From Streptomyces sp. BK239 (GTDB lineage: Bacteria; Actinomycetota; Actinomycetes; Streptomycetales; Streptomycetaceae), in NCBI RefSeq assembly GCF_004217285.1, contig NZ_SHKS01000004.1:310001-374000 (forward strand): DNA of 64,000 nucleotides. The letters run 5' to 3'. The notes below the pieces were generated by a model, which saw nothing but the letters and a program-made list of their open reading frames with translations, searched no databases and had not been told where the DNA came from. Position numbers and translations under genes: made by a program. Of the stretch, positions 52,464-64,000 are shown in pieces. How positions within the stretch are numbered: position 1 is the first letter of the stretch; each line of letters starts with the position of its first letter.

Positions 52464-53672
52464 ATGAAGACCCACGGTGCGGTCTCGCCCGCCCCTCCGC
52501 CACGGCGTCGCTGGTGGTCCCGGGTCGCCGCCCTGGTGGCGGCGACCCTCGCACCCTGGGTCGCGGCGCCGGCGCCCGCGCTCGGTCTGGGCGCCACCCT
52601 GCCCGCGGCGGCCGCCACCGGCGCCGGGTCGCCGCCCTCCGCCGTACGGGCCGCCGCGCCCACCCCCCTGCGGTTGATGCCGTTGGGGGACTCCATCACC
52701 TGGGGCGTCGGCAGCTCGTCAGGGAATGGCTACCGCGCCTTCCTGCGGAACCAGCTGGCGGCCGAGGGACACGCACTGGACTTCGTCGGCTCGGGTCGGA
52801 ACGGCACCATGTCCGACCCTGACAACGAAGGCCACTCCGGCTGGCGGATCGACCAGATCACCGGCATCGCGGACTCCGTGCTGAACCGTCACCGCCCGAA
52901 CGTGGTCACTCTGGAGATCGGCACCAACGACCTGAACGGCAACTACCAGATCCCGACCGCCCCCGACCGGCTACGTGCGCTCATCGACCGGATCACCCGC
53001 GCCGCCCCCGACGCGACCGTCCTGGTCGGCACCGTGATCATCTCCACCAGTGGCACGGAGGAGGCCAACCGGCCCGCGTTCAACGCCAGGGTCCCCGGGA
53101 TCGTCCAGGCCGCGCAGGCCGCCGGCAAGCACGTACGCCTGGTGGACATGAGCGCCCTGACCAGAGCCGACCTGGCCGACGCCCTGCACCCCGACGACAC
53201 CGGCTACCGCAAGATGGCGGACGCCTTCAACGCCGGAATCCAGGCCGCGGACGCGGCCGGCTGGATCAAGCCGCCGGCTTCCGCGGGCGGTGAGGTGCGC
53301 TCGGGGATCGCGGGGAAGTGCCTGGACGTCAACGGCGGCAACAGCGCCAACGGGACCGCGGTGGACATCCGGTCCTGCAACGGCTCCTACGCCCAGCTCT
53401 GGTCCGCTCGCTCCGACGGCACCCTGCGGGCCGTCGGCAAGTGCCTCGACGCCACCGGCCGGGGTACCGCCAACGGCACGAAGATCGCTGTCTGGGACTG
53501 CAACGGCGGCACCAACCAACAGTGGCAGGCGTACAACGCGGGTTACCGCAACCCGGTCTCCGGCCGCTGCCTCCACATCCCCGGCGCGTCCGCCGCCGAC
53601 GGAACGCAACTGGTCCTGTGGGACTGCAACGGCGGCGCCAACCAACAGTGGACGGCTCTGCCGGTCTCCTGA
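52464..53672 (+). CDS. SGNH/GDSL acetylxylan esterase (CE3-like) with CBM13
   Basis: A 402-residue secreted protein. A long signal peptide and Ala/Pro-rich stretch (1-65) are followed by an SGNH hydrolase (about 68-270): Ser77 (GDSIT), Asn155 (GTND), Asp239 and His242 (DALH). The order and motifs suit carbohydrate esterase family 3. A CBM13 beta-trefoil (about 285-402) with Q-x-W repeats follows. It would remove acetyl groups from xylan to open it for the xylanases. AAAGGG precedes the ATG. It lies 31 bp after the GH10 gene. Confidence 0.88.
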   Translation: MKTHGAVSPAPPPRRRWWSRVAALVAATLAPWVAAPAPALGLGATLPAAAATGAGSPPSAVRAAAPTPLRLMPLGDSITWGVGSSSGNGYRAFLRNQLAAEGHALDFVGSGRNGTMSDPDNEGHSGWRIDQITGIADSVLNRHRPNVVTLEIGTNDLNGNYQIPTAPDRLRALIDRITRAAPDATVLVGTVIISTSGTEEANRPAFNARVPGIVQAAQAAGKHVRLVDMSALTRADLADALHPDDTGYRKMADAFNAGIQAADAAGWIKPPASAGGEVRSGIAGKCLDVNGGNSANGTAVDIRSCNGSYAQLWSARSDGTLRAVGKCLDATGRGTANGTKIAVWDCNGGTNQQWQAYNAGYRNPVSGRCLHIPGASAADGTQLVLWDCNGGANQQWTALPVS

Positions 53673-53955
53673 CCCGGTGAACCTCAGGTGAGGTGGACGA
53701 ACACCCGCGCCCGGCACGGCGGCCGTCGCCGGACGCGGGTTCCGCCACGCCCTGACAGCGGCTCAGTCCCGCGTATACATGGGATGGATGGGGTTCTGGC
53801 ATAGAGCGACACGTCTATTGACAGCGCGAGAGGCGTATGGAATCACTATCGACATGGGATGTCTGAGGGTCCCTGTGGATGCTCAGAGCGTCCTGGCCCC
53901 TTCGGACAGGTACGGCACTCTCTGTCCCCTTCCCCCCACATATCCAAGGAACAGA

Positions 53956-58019
<4,064 letters not shown>

Positions 58020-58101
58020 TCCGGTGCCGGTTCGACGCTCCCCGACGCCCGCACCTCCTCCGAGATTCCCGCTCCGACAGTCCCCCGAGAGGCCTTCAGC
58101 C

Positions 58102-60084
58102 ATGTCTTCCTCCTCCGTGCCGCTCAGCCGGCGCCGTCTGCTGGCGGCGGCCGGCGCTGCGACAGCCGTCGGCCTGCTGCGGTTCGCACCCGACGCCGCC
58201 GCGACCGAGGGCCCCCAGAGCTACACCCCGAGCTGGTCCTCCGTGGACCAGCACCCCCCGGCCCCCGCCTGGTTCCAGGACGCCAAGTTCGGCATCTACT
58301 ACCACTGGGGCGCCTTCAGCGTTCCCGCGTTCGGGAACGAGTGGTATCCGCGCAACATGTACATCGGCGGCTCGGCCGAGAACCGGCACCACATCGCCAC
58401 CTACGGCGACCCCTCCGTGTGGCCGTACAGCAACTTCATCGACGGCGCCCGCGACAAGGCCGGCAACCACGTGCAGTTCGCGCCCAAGCTCGCCTCCCAG
58501 GGCGGCAGGTTCGATCCGGACGCCTGGGCGCGGCTGTTCAAGGCCGCGGGCGCCAGGTTCGCCGGCCCGGTCGCCGAGCACCACGACGGCTTCTCCATGT
58601 GGAACAGCCGCTCCAACCCGTGGAACTCGGTCCAGCACGGTCCCAGGCTCGACCTGGTGGGGCTGCACGCGCAGGCCATCCGCGCGCAGGGACTGAAGTT
58701 CATGGCCTCGCTGCACCACGCCTATCACTTCACCGGCTTCTACGACCACGTGCCGTACCAGTCGAACCCCACGCTCCGCATCCTGTACGGCCAGCAGGGC
58801 GCGTCCGCGGAGAACAAGCTCTGGTACGACAAGCTGATCGAGGTCGTCGACGGTTACCAACCCGACCTGGTCTGGCAGGACTTCGCCCTGAACCAGGTGC
58901 AGGAGTCCTACCGGCTCCAGTTCCTCGCGCACTACTACAACCAGGCGGTCGCGTGGAACAAGGACGTCGTCGCCACCTACAAGGACGGCTTCAACAACAA
59001 GGGTGAGGTCTTCGACTTCGAGCGCGGCGGCCCCGCGGGGCTGCTCACCCCCTACTGGCTGACCGACGACAGCATCTCGTCCTCGAGTTGGTGCTACACG
59101 GTCGGCATCGGCTACTACTCGACGCAGGCCATGCTCCACTCGCTGATCGACCGGGTCAGCAAGGGCGGCAGCATGCTGCTGAACATCGCCCCGATGGCCG
59201 ACGGCACCATCCCCTCCGGGCAGCAGTCCATCCTGCTCGCCATGGGCGACTGGCTCGGCCGCTTCGGGGAGGCGGTCTACTCCACCCGCTCCTGGTCCAG
59301 CTACGGCGAGGGCCCGACCAAGATGGGCGGAGGGTCGTTCAGCGGACCGGTGGCCGGCAAACCGCAGGACATCCGGTTCACCCGCAGCAAGGACAACAAG
59401 GTCCTCTACGCCACCGCGCTGGGCTGGCAGGGCGGCATCATGAACATCACGACGCTCAACTCCAACCAGATCAACCTCAGCAGCCTGACGCGCGCGCAAC
59501 TGCTGGACAACACAGCCGGCGCCTACATCGACCTGCCCGCCCCCACTCAGGACGCCTCGGGCCTGCACCTCACCATGCCCTCGTCCAACCCGCCGTTCAG
59601 CGCCCTGGCGTACACGGTCAAGCTCACCTTCTCCGGCCAGATCCCCGTTCTGGGCGCGCCGGGCGGCTCCACCACCTGGGTGAGGATCGCCAACGTGACC
59701 AGCGGGCTGCTGCTCGACAGCGGCGGCGACGTCGCCTCCGGATCCAACCTCAAGCAGTGGAACTCGGACGGCAGCCCCAACCTGCAGTGGCAGCTGATCG
59801 ACCTCGGCAACGGCTACCACCGCATCGTGAACCGCACCAACGGCATGGCCGCCGACAGTTACGGAAACTCCGCCAACGGTGCTCCCGCCCGCCAGCAGGC
59901 GTGGAACGGCGGCAACAACCAGCAGTGGTCGCTGAACAGTCTGGGCAACAACCGCTACCAGATCGTCAACCGCGCCACCGGGACCGCCCTCGACGGCAGC
60001 GGCAGCACCACGTCCGGCTCGACCACGGTGCTGTGGACACCGAACTCCAGCACCAACAACCAATGGACCATCACCCCGGTATGA
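58102..60084 (+). CDS. Alpha-L-fucosidase, GH29, with C-terminal ricin-type module
   Basis: A 660-residue exported enzyme. The Tat-like signal SRRRLLAAAGAATAVGLL is at 9-26. The GH29 barrel (about 45-410) contains FGIYYHWGAFSVPAFGNEWYP and HHDGF, and the nucleophile is Asp260 in DLVWQDF. A beta-sandwich follows, then a ricin-type trefoil (about 530-660) of the NxxxGLxLD kind with QQW/NQW repeats. It releases L-fucose outside the cell, which the CUT2 importer and fuconate pathway at the left end of the window could take up. Lies 83 bp after GH59. Confidence 0.92.
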   Translation: MSSSSVPLSRRRLLAAAGAATAVGLLRFAPDAAATEGPQSYTPSWSSVDQHPPAPAWFQDAKFGIYYHWGAFSVPAFGNEWYPRNMYIGGSAENRHHIATYGDPSVWPYSNFIDGARDKAGNHVQFAPKLASQGGRFDPDAWARLFKAAGARFAGPVAEHHDGFSMWNSRSNPWNSVQHGPRLDLVGLHAQAIRAQGLKFMASLHHAYHFTGFYDHVPYQSNPTLRILYGQQGASAENKLWYDKLIEVVDGYQPDLVWQDFALNQVQESYRLQFLAHYYNQAVAWNKDVVATYKDGFNNKGEVFDFERGGPAGLLTPYWLTDDSISSSSWCYTVGIGYYSTQAMLHSLIDRVSKGGSMLLNIAPMADGTIPSGQQSILLAMGDWLGRFGEAVYSTRSWSSYGEGPTKMGGGSFSGPVAGKPQDIRFTRSKDNKVLYATALGWQGGIMNITTLNSNQINLSSLTRAQLLDNTAGAYIDLPAPTQDASGLHLTMPSSNPPFSALAYTVKLTFSGQIPVLGAPGGSTTWVRIANVTSGLLLDSGGDVASGSNLKQWNSDGSPNLQWQLIDLGNGYHRIVNRTNGMAADSYGNSANGAPARQQAWNGGNNQQWSLNSLGNNRYQIVNRATGTALDGSGSTTSGSTTVLWTPNSSTNNQWTITPV

Positions 60085-60112
60085 GCACCGGCGCTCCCTG
60101 TCACTCCCCTGA

Positions 60113-61465
<1,353 letters not shown>

Positions 61466-61470
61466 CACAC

Positions 61471-61506
61471 CGGGGCCAGGCACGTCATCCTACGGGCCTG
61501 GCCCCG
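61471..61506 (+). terminator. Strong terminator at the end of the CAZyme cluster
   Basis: An 11-bp perfect stem, CGGGGCCAGGC and GCCTGGCCCCG with a 14-base loop, six bases after the esterase stop. Confidence 0.85.
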
Positions 61507-61532
61507 CAGACGAACCGGGGCGCCACCGCAGC

Positions 61533-61626
61533 GTCGGCACCTTCTAGGAGGACGTCGACGTCCCGGCTGTCCGCCAGACGCCGCCGACAACGCGGTGCAG
61601 GCCGGCATCACCGCGGTCGGCTGTGA
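61533..61626 (+). pseudogene. Relic of the 3' end of a GH54 gene
   Basis: About 94 bp align with the last 93 bp of the GH54 gene (55369-55461): GGCACCTTCTA, GACAACGC and CAGGCC are shared in order, and the translation keeps GTF, then after a frameshift DNAVQAGITAVG against [12 protein letters not shown]. The Tyr codon of GTFYE has become TAG. The rest of this second copy is gone. Confidence 0.75.
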
Positions 61627-61649
61627 CCGAACCGGGCGACGGCCGGTTC

Positions 61650-63173
61650 TCAGAAAAAGCCCAGCTTCTTCGGCGAGTACGACACCAGAAGATTCTTCGT
61701 CTGCTGGTAGTGCTCCAGCATCATCTTGTGCGTCTCGCGCCCGATCCCCGACTGCTTGTAGCCGCCGAAGGCCGCGTGGGCCGGGTAGGCGTGGTAGCAG
61801 TTCGTCCAGACGCGGCCCGCCTGGATCGCCCGGCCCGCGCGGTACGCCGTGTTGATGTCCCGGGTCCAGACGCCGGCGCCGAGGCCGTACGACGTGTCGT
61901 TGGCGATCTCGATCGCGTCGTCGAAGTCGTCGAAGGAGGCGACGGAGACCACCGGGCCGAAGATCTCCTCCTGGAAGACGCGCATGCGGTTGTGGCCCTC
62001 GAAGACCGTCGGCTGGACGTAGTAACCGCCCTTCAACTCGCCGTCGTACTCGGCCCGTTCACCGCCCGTGAGGACCTTCGCGCCCTCCTGCCTGCCGATG
62101 TCGATGTAGGAGAGGATCTTCGCGAGCTGGTCGCCGGAGGCCTGGGCGCCGATCATCGTGTCGGTGTCGAGGGGGTGGCCGGGTTTGATCAGTTCCGTGC
62201 GGGCGACGGCCGCGCGCAGGAAGTCGCCGTAGTTGCCACGCTGGATCAGGCCGCGCGACGGACAGGTGCACACCTCGCCCTGGTTCAGCGCGAACATCGT
62301 GAACCCCTCGAGGGCCTTGTCGCGCAGGTCGTCGTCCCTGTCCCACACGTCGTCGAAGAAGATGTTCGGCGACTTGCCGCCCAGTTCCAGGGTGACCGGC
62401 TTCAGGTTCTCCGCCGCGTACCGCATGATCAGCCGGCCCGTGGACGTCTCACCCGTGAAGGCCACCTTGGCCACCCGCGGGCTCGACGCCAACGGCTTGC
62501 CCGCCTCCTCTCCGAAGCCGTTGACGATGTTCACGACGCCCGGCGGGAGCAGATCGGACACCAGGCTCATCCAGTAGTGGAGCGAGACGGGAGTCTGCTC
62601 GGCCGGCTTGATGACGACCGCGTTCCCCGCCGCCAGTGCCGGAGCGAGCTTCCAAGCGGCCATCAGGACCGGGAAGTTCCACGGGATGATCTGGGCGACG
62701 ACACCGAGCGGCTCGTGGAAGTGGTACGCCACCGTGTCGTCGTCCACCTCGCTGAGGGCGCCCTCCTGGGCGCGGACCGCGCCGGCGAAGTAGCGGAAGT
62801 GGTCGATGGCCAGCGGGATGTCCGCGGCCAGCGTCTCGCGCACCGGCTTGCCGTTCTCCCAGCTCTCCGCGACGGCGAGCGACTCCAGATGCGCCTCCAT
62901 GCGGTCGGCGATCTTCAACAGGACGTCGGAGCGCTCGGTCGCCGAGGTGCGGCCCCAGGCCGGCGCGGCCGCGTGCGCCGCGTCCAGCGCCCGTTCCACG
63001 TCCTCCGCCGTACCGCGCGCCACCTCGGTGAAAGGCTGCCCGTTCACCGGACTCGGGTTCTCGAAGTACCGCCCCCGAGCCGGCGGCACGTACTCGCCGC
63101 CGATGAAGTGGTCGTAACGCGCTTGGTAGGAGACGATCGCGCCCTCGGTGCCGGGCGCCGCGAAACGGGTCAT
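61650..63173 (-). CDS. NAD-dependent aldehyde dehydrogenase
   Basis: A 507-residue ALDH-superfamily enzyme. Visible motifs are [15 protein letters not shown], the general-base Glu in LELGGKSPN, the catalytic Cys in [11 protein letters not shown] near 300 and EEIFGPVVS. The length and the C-terminal SPKKLGFF fit the acetaldehyde/long-chain ALDH group (ExaC/AldA-like) common in Actinobacteria. GGGAGG lies upstream of the ATG. A regulator gene lies upstream in the same orientation, 126 bp away, and is probably its activator. A GH54 relic lies just past its stop. Confidence 0.93.
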   Translation of the reverse strand: MTRFAAPGTEGAIVSYQARYDHFIGGEYVPPARGRYFENPSPVNGQPFTEVARGTAEDVERALDAAHAAAPAWGRTSATERSDVLLKIADRMEAHLESLAVAESWENGKPVRETLAADIPLAIDHFRYFAGAVRAQEGALSEVDDDTVAYHFHEPLGVVAQIIPWNFPVLMAAWKLAPALAAGNAVVIKPAEQTPVSLHYWMSLVSDLLPPGVVNIVNGFGEEAGKPLASSPRVAKVAFTGETSTGRLIMRYAAENLKPVTLELGGKSPNIFFDDVWDRDDDLRDKALEGFTMFALNQGEVCTCPSRGLIQRGNYGDFLRAAVARTELIKPGHPLDTDTMIGAQASGDQLAKILSYIDIGRQEGAKVLTGGERAEYDGELKGGYYVQPTVFEGHNRMRVFQEEIFGPVVSVASFDDFDDAIEIANDTSYGLGAGVWTRDINTAYRAGRAIQAGRVWTNCYHAYPAHAAFGGYKQSGIGRETHKMMLEHYQQTKNLLVSYSPKKLGFF

Positions 63174-63299
63174 GGTGGCCTGCCTCCCTCAGCAGCGCTG
63201 CCCGCCGTCGGGCAGCTCTTTGCCGGAGGTTAGGGAAGCGGAGGTTGCAGGGACGTTGCGAGGGCGGCGGTCGCCCGTGCCCCCGCGGCAGCGGTCCGC

Positions 63300-64000
63300 C
63301 TATACGCGCGGCCAGTGCCCCGGCGCCCTGAGTTCCGACTCCAGCGCGCACAGGCGCGCCCGGATCGCAGCCGTGGGACGGGCCGCCGCCAGCGCCCGCC
63401 ATACGACGAGGTCGTCCTCGCCCCACGGCGTGTACACCCAGTCCGCCAGCAGATCCGGGTCGCTGCGGGCGATCAGCGCCGCGCGCAGGGCGTCGGCGAG
63501 GCGACGCCTGAGCCGTACGACCGCCGGCGCCCGCGACGCCGGCAACAGCGGCCCCGCGTATGCGGAAAGGGCCGCCGTCACCGCTCCCGCCGTCAGGCGC
63601 CGTTCGACGGCCGTGACGTCCGACTCGACGGCCGCTGTCAGTCGGTACGGGCGGGAGGCCAACAGCCCTGGACCCAACACCCCGCGCAGTCGGGCGAGTT
63701 CGGCCCGCAGTGTCACCGGCGTCACCGACTCGTCCTCGTACAGCGCGCACAGCAGTTCGTCGCCGGTCAGACCTTCCGGATGGTGCGCGAGCAGCACCAC
63801 GATCTCACTGTGCCGGGGACTCAGCCTCAACGTCCGTCCGGCAAAGATCAGTTGCGCCTCGTCCCGGCCCAGCGCGGACAGCTCGAGCATGGTGGACCGT
63901 GGACGCTCCGGCGCGAGCAACGCGAGTTGGGACTCCGCGGCGCGCGCGACCGCCTGGACGAAACCCAGGCTGTGCGGGTGCGCCAGCCCGTCCCCTCCGG
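63300..64000 (-). CDS. C-terminal part of a GAF/winged-helix-type regulator, cut by window edge
   Basis: The frame is open from the right edge, so only the last ~233 residues are visible and the start is outside. HPHSLGFVQAVARAAESQLA near the edge resembles the end of the sensory part of GAF regulators; the following ELSALGRDEAQLIFAGRTLR and SPRHSEIVVLLAHHPEGLTG look like an OmpR-like winged-helix region. In Streptomyces such proteins are commonly encoded beside aldehyde dehydrogenases like the one downstream. The family assignment is partly from this context. Confidence 0.7.
   Translation of the reverse strand, partial: GGDGLAHPHSLGFVQAVARAAESQLALLAPERPRSTMLELSALGRDEAQLIFAGRTLRLSPRHSEIVVLLAHHPEGLTGDELLCALYEDESVTPVTLRAELARLRGVLGPGLLASRPYRLTAAVESDVTAVERRLTAGAVTAALSAYAGPLLPASRAPAVVRLRRRLADALRAALIARSDPDLLADWVYTPWGEDDLVVWRALAAARPTAAIRARLCALESELRAPGHWPRV

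Overview
The window is a piece of a Streptomyces-type chromosome. GC content is very high, codon third positions are almost all G or C, starts are often GTG, Shine-Dalgarno sites are strong, and rare TTA (bldA-dependent) leucine codons sit in a few genes. I see no rRNA, tRNA, CRISPR array, phage module, origin or intact insertion sequence.

0-12.5 kb (minus strand): a 13-gene L-fucose/D-arabinose-type sugar acid operon. Read 5' to 3' it encodes a lipoprotein sugar binder, an RbsA-like double ATPase, a permease, L-fuconate dehydratase, a lactonase-type amidohydrolase, a FucU mutarotase, a zinc dehydrogenase, a KduD-like SDR, a KDPG-type aldolase, a KDG-type kinase, a fucose-dehydrogenase-like aldo/keto reductase and two tandem FadR-type regulators (the last cut by the left edge). 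A promoter with an overlapping operator lies upstream of the binding-protein gene. 12.5-17.3 kb: a PAS-GAF-SpoIIE-HATPase phosphatase, a small conserved protein, a secreted serine protease and a DUF4344-type metallopeptidase. 17.3-27.6 kb: a glycan-uptake locus, with a large secreted GH39-like hydrolase divergent from a LacI repressor, a CUT1 ABC importer and a GH63-like enzyme. Three copies of a CGAACCGGTTCG operator lie between the divergent units, and a 33-bp tandem hairpin repeat lies before the importer. 27.7-33.7 kb: a membrane protein, a CelD-like acyltransferase, a Tat-exported GH11 xylanase, a MerR/GH42-tail chimera, a solitary gcvH, a deaminase-ASCH fusion and two gene remnants.

33.7-48.6 kb holds the most unusual material. 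A TerD-type protein converges on a two-gene operon encoding a protein with a C-terminal HEPN-like RNKLAH motif and a ~1970-residue ATPase; all three genes carry a TTA codon. Then come a saccharopine-dehydrogenase-fold reductase, a divergent GlxA-type regulator, and a coupled pair of a helical-repeat/vWA protein and an ARPP-like HTH protein, which resembles RNA-repair or conflict-system partners. A membrane metallophosphoesterase ends the region.

48.8-61.5 kb is a secreted hemicellulose and glycan degradation cluster: GH62, GH10, CE3, GH54, GH59, GH29 and a CE1-like esterase, each with a ricin-type CBM13 module. GH62, GH54 and GH59 carry TTA codons in or near the signal peptide. The GH29 alpha-L-fucosidase could feed the fucose operon at the left end. 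A short relic of a second GH54 gene follows the cluster. 61.6-64 kb: an aldehyde dehydrogenase and the C-terminal part of its probable regulator.
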